Of a stretch of 64,000 bases of DNA, positions 44,957 to 52,041 are shown one piece after another. The DNA comes from Methylomonas subterranea (GTDB taxonomy: Bacteria > Pseudomonadota > Gammaproteobacteria > Methylococcales > Methylomonadaceae): NCBI RefSeq assembly GCF_024505185.1, contig NZ_JANIBJ010000007.1:61150-125149 (forward strand). The letters are read 5' to 3'. Made by a program: the position numbers and the translations under genes. The first letter of the stretch is position 1, and every line of letters starts with the position of its first letter. Below the pieces are notes generated by a model. That model made no database searches. It saw only the letters and a program-made list of their open reading frames with translations, and had not been told where the DNA came from.

Positions 44957-45628
44957 TCAATTTGTTTGGTCGGATTCAATCGCTTCCGGTCGAACATAGC
45001 CAAACCGTCTCGGATAAACCGTTTCGCGCACACGCACCCAGCCCAGCTTTTTCATAATCCGCCCTACGGTGACTTGGTCAATCTTCTTTATCCTGATTTC
45101 GTCGATATCAAACACTCGAATCAACAAATCGTTCGTGGTAAACCAGCGCTTTCCGGCGGCCTTAGGACTGTTCAAGTATTCGCTCAGTAACTTTTCCCAT
45201 TCATCAGGACGTGTAATTCGTTTGTTGACCGAAAGTCCCAGTGCCGACCGCGTGTAATAACACCAGTCCGGCGGTAAAAGCGCCACTCTGCCGAATCGCG
45301 TTAGAAAGTAACTCACTTTGATCGGGTCGCAATTCGGAATTTTCCAATAAAACCGGAAGGTCTTTTGCCGTTCGCCATAACGATGGCCGTTCTGTCTAAA
45401 ATCTCGGCCGGCCGCCTCAGCAGATTGGTACAACCTCGGGAAATTGGCAGCGTCTCTTCGTTTATTCTCACGATATCCGCACTCTGTTGCTGCCCATTCC
45501 TCCCGAATTTGCTTTCTGATCTCGTTGGCTTTGCGTTGACGCCGGATTTCAACAGTCGAATCTTCTTCGGTTTTGTTCGATTCGCCCCGCTTTCCTTGAT
45601 CGCGATTTTTAATCTTTGCCGTAGTCAT
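44957..45628 (-). CDS. Protein with VapE-type C-terminal winged-helix-like region
   Basis: A 223-residue basic protein. The N-terminal third is charged and helical ('EIRRQRKANEIRKQIREEWAA'); the middle has 'FRFYWKIPNCDPIKVSYFLTRFGRVALLPPDW'. The C-terminal part, 'KRWFTTNDLLIRVFDIDEIRIKKIDQVTVGRIMKKLGWVRVRE', closely resembles the tail found at the end of VapE-type phage ATPases, but no ATPase domain is present. It lies between the iteron-like array and the gene-free stretch. It may be a replication or copy-control protein that binds nearby DNA; that is inference. Confidence 0.6.
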   Translation of the reverse strand: MTTAKIKNRDQGKRGESNKTEEDSTVEIRRQRKANEIRKQIREEWAATECGYRENKRRDAANFPRLYQSAEAAGRDFRQNGHRYGERQKTFRFYWKIPNCDPIKVSYFLTRFGRVALLPPDWCYYTRSALGLSVNKRITRPDEWEKLLSEYLNSPKAAGKRWFTTNDLLIRVFDIDEIRIKKIDQVTVGRIMKKLGWVRVRETVYPRRFGYVRPEAIESDQTN

Positions 45629-45675
45629 GGATTTCCTTAAATTAAAAATATATGTGTGTCATATGCTGAAAAATA

Positions 45676-46029
45676 TGGGGAGTTCGGGGAGACAACCCGC
45701 TAGCCCTTGTGTGGCGTGGCTTTGAGCACTCCCCAAGGCCTAAAAAAAATTGGGGAACTCCCCAAAAAAATCGCCCAAATTATTGGGGAGAAGCCACTTT
45801 TAGCCGATTTTTTCGCAATTTTTGTTTTTCGCCGGCAGCTCAATGCTCCCCAAATTATTTGGGGAATCTCCCCATAAAAATTATTAACTTGGGGAGCCTG
45901 CAAACCCAGGCAGAATAAGCCTTTAAAAGACTATCTCCCCAAACTCCCCAGAAAAAAATTAACTATATAGGCAGTTGTTTTTTTACTTGTCGATTTTTCC
46001 CGGCGTATTGATTCGCGGAAGTTCCCCAG
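45676..46029. repeat. Iteron-like array of TTGGGGAG/CTCCCCAA octamers (candidate replication origin)
   Basis: About a dozen copies of TTGGGGAG, or one-base variants, occur in both directions. Full or near-full copies begin at 45676, 45685, 45729, 45750, 45758, 45783, 45846, 45859, 45868, 45889, 45935 and 45944; a partial one lies near 46022. Some form inverted pairs, such as 45750-45765. A/T-rich runs lie between them. The array fills the gap 45629-46053, directly behind the helicase gene, where P4-type elements keep origin repeats bound by the primase-helicase. Confidence 0.75.
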
Positions 46030-46053
46030 GTTTTTTTGTGGATCGTTTCATTG

Positions 46054-48045
46054 TCATGATCCGGATTCGATCAATTCCGCGGCCAAAACGATTACGCGGC
46101 GCGTGCACTGAGGGCCGTTTACTGCACGTTTTACTTGGGTTCGCGGCTTGCCGTTTCTATCTCGCTCTTCGGCCAACAACAGTTTCATGTCAGACATCCG
46201 GCGCCACAATGCGGATGAGCTCAACAAGAAAGCATCCCCCTGAGACTTAGCCAGCGATTGAACAGCGGAAAATGCTGCATTGGGATCCAGCCAAACTTCG
46301 TCAGGTTTGTCTTCGGTGCCTTGCCGATGCCAACCAATACAGTTGCCGCAAGGCTTGAATTGCTTCTCGCCGATTAAATCGTTACCGGCGTCGCGCCACC
46401 CCCATGAATAAGGCCGCGTCTTTGGCGGTCCTTTCTCAAAGGTGGTGGTAATGTGTCCGTTACCCGAGCTCAACACCGAGCGCAACAACTCCATAAAGCG
46501 TTGCACTTCGCATCGCTCGCTTTGATATTCCGCTTGCTCGCCAAGCGCCGTTTTCAATCCGTCTTCGATCCGAGCCAACAGGGCGTTGCTTTCCACGGCT
46601 GTTACATTGTCAACATCCAGTAAATAATCAAGGAAGGTTTCAGTTCCGGCCACCAGATTGGAGAAAAGTTCGGGGGCGCGGGGATGAGACGCTGCAAAGC
46701 CGTCTCGAATAGCCCCATCGCGCAACTGTCGAACGACAAGAGGGAAATCGGCCTTGAGCTGGTCAAGGCGCGGCGCAAGCCATTGGAGGTAACTTGCCAT
46801 CAGCCCGGAAAATAGGCCGGCCGCTGCGGCTTGCTGTAGCTTGGTTAAGGTCGCGTTATCAACGTCGGCGCGATTAAGTTCCAGCATCAACAAACGGCCG
46901 GCTATTGATTGAGAGCGGGGCGTGTCTTCCCCCGTTATAACGACCATAGACCGATTAAACGGGGCGGCAATGGCTTGGCAATCAGTAGTCCGCCTTCCAC
47001 GGCCGGCCGCGTTTCCTATGTTTCTGACCAACCGTTCTACGTAGCCATGAAGCTTGTCGGCTTCCGCCCTTGAGGTGCTGGGCTTGAAATCATCAATGGT
47101 AATGATGCCGTCTTTCGCTTGATGGATTTTAAATTCCAGGTCGGTGATTGAATCTGACCAATTGGCCGGGAAACTCCTGTCGTGAAAGTCGCCGAAGAAC
47201 GATTGGGCAATTGCCGCCACTGCGGACTTCCTGGAACCGGTAAGACCATGCAGCCATAAGGCAAAGTCGGTAGACTTGCATTCGTCAAGAGGTGCGCGCG
47301 CTACAGCAGCGAACAGCGTTGCGCCGACAGCCGGCTTGCCGGGGCAAATATCCAATAGCAGACGCATGGCGGCATAGGCTTGCTTGAGTTCGTCGCCCTG
47401 CAAGGGAGCCGGCAGTTGATACCGACCTATGTTTCCCTGGCCCATATCCACCTGAACATCATTCATCAGTCCGTTCGTCGAGATTGCTCCGGTGCCGGTC
47501 AGGTAGCGCCATTGGCCGTCTATTTTCTTCCAGCCCGTAAACTTGTACACCGTGCATCGCGGAATATCGCCTTTCAACTGCGAGAACAATTGAATGCAGG
47601 CCCGCAAATTGTCTTTCTTGGCGGCGCCTGGATGTAGAAAAGGCAGCATGCCCCAGGCTTCGTTAGGCCAGTTACCTTGATTCGACATAAACGATTTTGC
47701 GGGCACGTCGACGGCCGGCAATGTGACTCCGTCAGCGCGGCGGCCTTCGATGCGTAAAAAAGCCGTATCTTTCAAATCATTGTCGGCAATGACTTCTTCG
47801 GTTATTCGGGCGACGAAATTGCACAATGGAAACTCAGATACGTTAGTGCCGTTCTGCGATTCGCGTTTTTTAACTTGATAAAACGATCCGTTTTTAATCA
47901 TGTAATCGCCAAACGCATTCGAAAAATTCCACCAGTTGCCGCCACCGTTGCCAGAATCAGCCGCTTTCCCGGCTTTCTTGCCGGCCGGCTTTTTAGCCAT
48001 TTGGACAACGTTAGACACGGTGGGTGTATTAGAGTGGTCTGTCAT
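46054..48045 (-). CDS. DUF927-type replicative helicase/ATPase
   Basis: A 663-residue protein with an AAA+-type ATPase core. Walker A is 'WLHGLTGSRKSAVAAIAQSF' (about 268-287), Walker B 'DGIITIDDFKPS' (about 315-326), and a downstream 'RSMVVITGEDTPRSQSIAGRLLMLEL' (about 370-395) follows. The N-terminal ~50 residues are Lys/Gly-rich and flexible. The layout matches DUF927-domain proteins that serve as helicases in satellites and prophages, paired with a separate Toprim primase. It overlaps the primase gene by 17 bp and is followed by the iteron array. P4 alpha protein combines primase, helicase and origin binding in one chain; here the functions seem split over two genes. Confidence 0.8.
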   Translation of the reverse strand: MTDHSNTPTVSNVVQMAKKPAGKKAGKAADSGNGGGNWWNFSNAFGDYMIKNGSFYQVKKRESQNGTNVSEFPLCNFVARITEEVIADNDLKDTAFLRIEGRRADGVTLPAVDVPAKSFMSNQGNWPNEAWGMLPFLHPGAAKKDNLRACIQLFSQLKGDIPRCTVYKFTGWKKIDGQWRYLTGTGAISTNGLMNDVQVDMGQGNIGRYQLPAPLQGDELKQAYAAMRLLLDICPGKPAVGATLFAAVARAPLDECKSTDFALWLHGLTGSRKSAVAAIAQSFFGDFHDRSFPANWSDSITDLEFKIHQAKDGIITIDDFKPSTSRAEADKLHGYVERLVRNIGNAAGRGRRTTDCQAIAAPFNRSMVVITGEDTPRSQSIAGRLLMLELNRADVDNATLTKLQQAAAAGLFSGLMASYLQWLAPRLDQLKADFPLVVRQLRDGAIRDGFAASHPRAPELFSNLVAGTETFLDYLLDVDNVTAVESNALLARIEDGLKTALGEQAEYQSERCEVQRFMELLRSVLSSGNGHITTTFEKGPPKTRPYSWGWRDAGNDLIGEKQFKPCGNCIGWHRQGTEDKPDEVWLDPNAAFSAVQSLAKSQGDAFLLSSSALWRRMSDMKLLLAEERDRNGKPRTQVKRAVNGPQCTRRVIVLAAELIESGS

Positions 48046-48973
48046 CGATAGTCTCTTGGTGTAAGGTGATGGCCATATCGTTAAAGTCGCCGGCTATGGG
48101 CGGTATGGCGACTAGGCCATCAACCTCAACGGCGGCCTGTTCGGCCTTGGTCAGTCCGGGGTTTCCGTCGGTATTGGAATCATTGTCCGCACAGAACACG
48201 ATTTCCGCCTTGGGTAAGCGTTCGCGAACGATGCGGCCAACGGCCAGCAAGTTGTTAGCGGTGAAGGCGATATAGGTTCGAAGGCCAGTTTCCTCAAACA
48301 GCGTGGCAGCCGTGGCGAAGCCTTCACAGATCAACACCTTCTCGCTACGGGTACCCAGCCACCAGAAAAGGCCCGCCAAGCCGCCACCGGCCAGAAAGTC
48401 TTTATCGCGTTCGAATAGCGGATGCTTACCGGGAAAAATGCCCTGCAAGCTGCGCAGGGTGCCGGTGGCGTCGTGCATGGGGATAAGCAAGGTGTTGGGT
48501 ATTGCGATGGTCTGGCGTTCGCTCGCGGCGTTTTTAATCGTCCGTTTCCAGGTGCCGACGCGGGCGCCATGGGGCTGGATATGCTTTTTTAGCAAGTAGG
48601 AATGGTCGGCCGCTGCAGGATTGGCAGCTTGCCAAAGGGCGGCAGCACGTTTGGCGGTTTTGTCGGCGCGCTGCTTCTGTTTGGCCTGCCGGCGTTGCCG
48701 CTCGGCTTCGATGCGCTCCCGGTCCGCTTCCCGTTCTTCGCGGCTGAGATGGCGGTCAACAAAAAAACTCTGCTTCTCGCCGGTCTTATGATTCCAGGCC
48801 ATACCGCCTTGACCGTCCGGAAACAGCTTGATGCGTCCGTCGTTTTTGCCGCGCGGATCGTCGGCCAAGTCGGCACAATGCCAGCGGCCATCAGAGGGTA
48901 CGTGTTTAAATTCCACGCCGATAGCCGCGCAACCGGCACGAGCAGCATCCTCTAGGTTTTGGTAGTTTGTCAT
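48029..48973 (-). CDS. Toprim-domain DNA primase
   Basis: A 314-residue primase-like protein. An N-terminal region 'GRWHCADLADDPRGKNDGRIKLFPDGQGGMAWNHKTGE' resembles the start of P4-type primases. A Lys/Arg/Gln-rich helix follows (about 75-110), then a Toprim domain (about 215-300) with 'KVLICEGFATAATLFEETGL' (glutamate) and 'AEIVFCADNDSNTDGNPG' (the DxD-like acidic pair). I use the Met preceded by AAGGA, not the earlier one at 49048, which would run through the structured RNA. It is coupled by overlap to the helicase gene. Confidence 0.8.
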   Translation of the reverse strand: MTNYQNLEDAARAGCAAIGVEFKHVPSDGRWHCADLADDPRGKNDGRIKLFPDGQGGMAWNHKTGEKQSFFVDRHLSREEREADRERIEAERQRRQAKQKQRADKTAKRAAALWQAANPAAADHSYLLKKHIQPHGARVGTWKRTIKNAASERQTIAIPNTLLIPMHDATGTLRSLQGIFPGKHPLFERDKDFLAGGGLAGLFWWLGTRSEKVLICEGFATAATLFEETGLRTYIAFTANNLLAVGRIVRERLPKAEIVFCADNDSNTDGNPGLTKAEQAAVEVDGLVAIPPIAGDFNDMAITLHQETIDDRPL

Positions 48974-48990
48974 TAGCAATCCTTGCCGGA

Positions 48991-49049
48991 CGTGCAAATC
49001 TTGCCGCCGTTGGGTAGAATTACCCTGCTTTCTGGTGGAAAGTTGCACG
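48991..49049 (-). ncRNA. C4/P4-CI-type antisense RNA
   Basis: On the reverse strand an outer stem CGTGCAA (49049-49043) / TTGCACG (48997-48991) encloses two hairpins: CTTTC-TGGTG-type (49042-49028) and GGGTA-ATTC-TACCC (49025-49012). These are followed by a single-stranded CGGCGGCAAG stretch. This branched form in the leader of a P4-like primase is what I know for the C4 antisense RNA family, which includes the P4 CI immunity RNA. Next to it AACCGGCT/AGCCGGTT with seven T (49051-49088) forms a terminator-like hairpin read on the forward strand. The RNA would silence replication genes by early termination; that role is from the family, not shown here. Confidence 0.6.
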
Positions 49050-49086
49050 AAACCGGCTGTTGATGTGGAGTCAAAAGCCGGTTTTT

Positions 49087-49458
49087 TTATGCCCGGTTGA
49101 TATTGCCCGTTTCGTTATCTACGGCTTGCCTTTGATACCGTTCGGGATTTATTAAACGATCCGTAGCGCAATCGCCGATATAAATCATTCCCGCAATGGC
49201 ATCAATCTGCTGCGACAAGCTAATCAGTAGCGTCATCACTGAGTGCTTGCTTTGTAGGTTCCCACCATTCTCATCGTTTCCAATCAGGTAACCGATCCCG
49301 GCAACCGTCTCGGCTAAGTCTTCGGCGTTGAGGTGGGCTTGTTCGACAAAACCGGCGAACCATTCAAGTTCTTCGGGATTCATTTGCTGGCTGCTTTTTT
49401 CCCAAAGGTTTAAAAGTGCCCGGCGGACAGTAGGTGCACCCATGTTTTCCGTTTTCAT
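49087..49458 (-). CDS. Small element protein of unknown function
   Basis: A 123-residue helical acidic protein ('NPEELEWFAGFVEQAHLNAEDLAETVAGIGYLIG') with no recognised motif. I start at the ATG 8 bp after a GGAGG-type site; the frame also extends to 49506 inside the previous gene. It is the last small gene before the C4-like RNA and the primase. It resembles in length and composition the unknown genes that fill the early operon of P4-like elements. Confidence 0.6.
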   Translation of the reverse strand: MKTENMGAPTVRRALLNLWEKSSQQMNPEELEWFAGFVEQAHLNAEDLAETVAGIGYLIGNDENGGNLQSKHSVMTLLISLSQQIDAIAGMIYIGDCATDRLINPERYQRQAVDNETGNINRA

Positions 49459-49460
49459 GC

Positions 49461-49748
49461 CTAGCCTCCCACATTCGCCGAATGAACAGGCGTTCTGGCG
49501 GCACATTCGACCATAAAAGCTATTTCTCGCATGTCCTTGATGTTGCCGACTGATGCTTCCAATACGGCGATGGCTTGCTCGCCCTCTATTTCATAGTCGT
49601 TGATGAAATTGTTTAGCAGCATCGAAAGCAGCGCCTGTGTTTGATAGCACATCATGCCAAGCTGATTCGCGACCTTTTCGATATCGTCAACCTTGTCCAT
49701 CAGTATTCGATGTTTGAAGGGCTGATTGGCTTGCGTGTTCGAGCTCAT
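49461..49748 (-). CDS. Small element protein of unknown function
   Basis: A 95-residue helical protein ('KVDDIEKVANQLGMMCYQTQALLSMLLNNFINDYEIEGEQAIAVLEASVGNI'). No family recognised. It overlaps the upstream gene by four bases and ends 2 bp before the next start, so it belongs to the tightly packed early operon that begins with alpA. Confidence 0.6.
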   Translation of the reverse strand: MSSNTQANQPFKHRILMDKVDDIEKVANQLGMMCYQTQALLSMLLNNFINDYEIEGEQAIAVLEASVGNIKDMREIAFMVECAARTPVHSANVGG

Positions 49749-50134
49749 GCCGCACCTCCTTCTTGAGCCCAGCGCTCGAAAGTCTGTGGACCATTGTCCA
49801 GGTAGTGATGAATCTCTTTAGCGGTCGCGCGGGCATCCAATGCCAGCACGGCCATGCAATCATCGAATAGCGCCTTATCCAGGCCGCGCAGCGTGGTCAG
49901 GTTGAACTTAAAGCGGTAGCCGTTATACAGCCCTAGCAGAAAACGACGCACGGTTCCGGCTTGGCCGGTGTCGCGCTCGGCGATTTCAGCCAGGCGTATC
50001 AAAGCCGGGATGCCGGCCTCCGTAGCAGCTTGGCGTTCGGCGTCTAAATCAAGGATTTGTTGAAAGAAGTCGCTAACGGCTTCGGGTTGTTGGGTGGTTT
50101 CTGGGCGGATTTCGCCCGTGGCTTGGGTATTCAT
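49745..50134 (-). CDS. DUF7673-like protein
   Basis: A 129-residue protein with the stretch 'RLAEIAERDTGQAGTVRRFLLGLYNGYRFKFNLTTLRGLDKALFDDCMAVLALDARATAKEIH' (about 46-110). This matches small proteins now listed as DUF7673, common on prophages and integrative elements and of unknown role. Four-base overlaps on both sides support its reality and its exact ends. Confidence 0.7.
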   Translation of the reverse strand: MNTQATGEIRPETTQQPEAVSDFFQQILDLDAERQAATEAGIPALIRLAEIAERDTGQAGTVRRFLLGLYNGYRFKFNLTTLRGLDKALFDDCMAVLALDARATAKEIHHYLDNGPQTFERWAQEGGAA

Positions 50135-50427
50135 ACGGTTGACTCCAGTTGATACGAGTAACCGTCACTAATGCTTTCCACGGCATTGGGTGACGGGCTA
50201 TCCAAGGGTGGAAAACCGCCAACTGGAGCGGCCAAGCGCGAAGCTTGCCTCGAACAGCCCGCCATAACAGAACGCAAACGGCACAAGGCCGCGCTGAATG
50301 GCAGACATAAAAAAGCCGCGGTAGGCTGCGGCGATTTTTCGCCAGTTGTAAACGGGTTTCCACGCCCGATGCTGGATGTGCCAGCGGGTATCAGAATAGC
50401 CCTTGAAAGAAAGCAGGTCAAACTCAT
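50131..50427 (-). CDS. Ash-family-like small protein
   Basis: A 98-residue Ser/Pro-rich protein. The centre, 'PQPTAAFLCLPFSAALCRLRSVMAGC' (about 34-59), resembles the Ash/Icd-like proteins of P4 and related elements, which are small, variable and poorly understood. Four-base overlaps with genes on both sides argue that it is translated. The opposite strand also has an open frame (50171-50452), but without such context. Confidence 0.5.
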   Translation of the reverse strand: MSLTCFLSRAILIPAGTSSIGRGNPFTTGEKSPQPTAAFLCLPFSAALCRLRSVMAGCSRQASRLAAPVGGFPPLDSPSPNAVESISDGYSYQLESTV

Positions 50428-50915
50428 TTTAACAACTCCCGCAACTGGCTAAGCAACTGTCCAGCTAAATCGATGCGGAATCCGGCCCGTCGCATGAAAA
50501 AACGCTTTTCCTCCGCTGCGGAATCCGGCTGGGCTTTGACAATTTCAAACGTCTCCGTAGCGCATTGAAGGATGCGCTCCAAGAGTGCCAATTGATGCCA
50601 CGCTTTATCAAACCTATCGGCTTTGGCAAGGATCGCAAATCCATCCAATAGAGAGCCGATGAGTACGGCAGTCATGTGTGCCGGTGCTTTTTCTTCGGGC
50701 GTTTTAAAGCCGTGGCAATCACCGATAACGCCCACCATCATATTCAGTTCGGCCCTGGTTAATATCGGGATGGCCGCAATGGGCCATGTAAACGGTTTTT
50801 GCGGGTCCTTTTCCGAGTGCGGCGCATGCCCGAAAGCAATACGCGCGGCGTTTGCTCTGGCTAAAGTTTCGGCGCTCACGCCTGGCAATGGTTTGTGATG
50901 AGTATGTTTATTCAC
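50424..50915 (-). CDS. Element protein of unknown function
   Basis: A 163-residue protein, mostly helical ('RAELNMMVGVIGDCHGFKTPEEKAPAHMTAVLIGSLLDGFAILAKADRFDKAWHQLALLERIL'). No motif recognised. It is the second gene of the alpA operon and overlaps both neighbours by four bases. Function unknown. Confidence 0.62.
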   Translation of the reverse strand: MNKHTHHKPLPGVSAETLARANAARIAFGHAPHSEKDPQKPFTWPIAAIPILTRAELNMMVGVIGDCHGFKTPEEKAPAHMTAVLIGSLLDGFAILAKADRFDKAWHQLALLERILQCATETFEIVKAQPDSAAEEKRFFMRRAGFRIDLAGQLLSQLRELLK

Positions 50916-51133
50916 TTATGGACTCCAGTTCGTGCAATCAAGTTCTTTATATCCTCAACTTTCCAGGCACTTGTCCGCTTTGAAAGCTTCACTGGTTTTG
51001 GATAAATCCCATCCTTAATTCCCTTCCACCAGGCTGATCGACTGACAGGAAAGATGGGTGGAGTTGGTGGAATGGCTTTTGGGTCGCCCAGTATTTGTCT
51101 TTCGCGAACATAGCCGGTATCTGGTAGTGTCAT
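50912..51133 (-). CDS. AlpA-family transcriptional regulator
   Basis: A 73-residue AlpA/excisionase-like winged-helix protein. The family pattern is clear: 'GYVRERQILGD..' then 'FPVSRSAWWKGIKDGIYPKPVKLSKRTSAWKVEDIKNLIA'. AlpA (P4 Vis) proteins control integrase expression and excision and help start the replication operon. It is the first gene of the packed early operon (51133 down to about 49087) and is separated from the integrase operon by a terminator. Confidence 0.9.
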   Translation of the reverse strand: MTLPDTGYVRERQILGDPKAIPPTPPIFPVSRSAWWKGIKDGIYPKPVKLSKRTSAWKVEDIKNLIARTGVHK

Positions 51134-51225
51134 CGTTGAACTCTCTATTGATTTTTAGGCAAAAAAAAGGCCCGAACGCAAAAGCGGTCGAGCCGGTTGG
51201 ATGGGTGTAGTCGAATTTAAGGCAT

Positions 51226-51258
51226 AAAAAAAGCCCGCCAAGTTATCCGGGCAGGCTT
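51226..51258 (-). terminator. Terminator of the integrase operon
   Basis: On the reverse strand AGCCTGCC (51257-51250) pairs with GGCGGGCT (51239-51232), followed by seven T (51232-51226). It lies about 110 bp after the stop of the PLD-like gene and shields the alpA operon. The gap 51134-51366 also must hold the alpA promoter, which I could not place with confidence. Confidence 0.75.
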
Positions 51259-51366
51259 TCGCTATTTTGGGAATTTGTACCCTGTTTTTGGGTCAAACGT
51301 CAAGTTCAGTATTGTCGTTTTTAGTGTTTTAAAGTCCAGTTAGACCATTCTTGCATTTTTAAATCG

Positions 51367-52038
51367 CTATAACTTTAGATCGGCTGGCCAAATTCTATAT
51401 ATTCCGCCGTTGCGCCTTGGTTGCCATTCTCCGCCGGCTGCCAAACCTTTGTCGGTCAATTCGAAACTGTTTTTGACCAGTTTTAAGTAACCCTTTGCCG
51501 CCATGCGCTTTTTCAAGTCGGTTTCATTCAAACCCAGCTTTTTAGCCAACTGCGCTTCGCTCAGTTTCCCGGACTTATTGGCGTTGACTGCTGTAACGCT
51601 GTGGAGTGTCGCTGCCCGTTTAGGCATCATATCGAGTATATGGCTCACCTCTTGGACGACGTCGCCGTACGCAACTGCATCGTCTTTCCGGTCGATCGAA
51701 ATCCCCATTTCCAGATTGTGAACTTGGCTGTACTGGTAAAGATTCATGCTGGTGATAATGCACTGGCTTTCGCTTAGGTAGCATTTGGTATGCAAGTCAT
51801 CCAGTCCTAAGGTTGGAATGCGCTGTTGCTGAAACCATTGAATATCGTCGGGTTGCTTATTGTCGGCGCGGTATACCATCTGCACGGCCAAGCCTTCGCG
51901 CATCTTGGCTTCCAACGTCCGCTTTATTGCATCACTGAGTTGTAGATAGGGACTGATTAACACCAATCGGCGGCTGGCATTACGGATCAAATCCTCTATG
52001 GCATTGGTAATACCGTGATTTTTTAGAAATTTCGCCAT
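51367..52038 (-). CDS. Phospholipase-D-like nuclease with C-terminal winged helix
   Basis: A 223-residue protein. The first ~125 residues are a single PLD-fold half: 'SRRLVLISPYLQLSDAIKRTL' and the HKD-type motif 'DDLHTKCYLSESQCIITSMNLYQYS' (about 82-106). The latter has H and K at the right spacing and Ser-Met-Asn after it. Single-motif PLD proteins work as dimers, often as nucleases. The C-terminal part is a helix-turn-helix ('GKLSEAQLAKKLGLNETDLKKRMAAKGYL', about 155-183) and 'NSFELTDKGLAAGGEWQ', also seen in phage regulators. It starts 3 bp after the integrase stop, so it is in the integrase operon. This site is a known cargo hotspot in P4-like elements. Confidence 0.8.
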   Translation of the reverse strand: MAKFLKNHGITNAIEDLIRNASRRLVLISPYLQLSDAIKRTLEAKMREGLAVQMVYRADNKQPDDIQWFQQQRIPTLGLDDLHTKCYLSESQCIITSMNLYQYSQVHNLEMGISIDRKDDAVAYGDVVQEVSHILDMMPKRAATLHSVTAVNANKSGKLSEAQLAKKLGLNETDLKKRMAAKGYLKLVKNSFELTDKGLAAGGEWQPRRNGGIYRIWPADLKL

Positions 52039-52041
52039 GTT

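Noticed and set aside
45676..46029. Possible CRISPR array
   Set aside because: Repeats are only 8 bp, occur in both directions with irregular spacing, and no cas gene is near; an iteron-like array fits better.
50171..50452. 93-codon forward frame opposite the Ash-like gene
   Set aside because: The reverse frame has 4-bp overlaps with genes on both sides, as in the rest of that operon; the forward frame has no such context.
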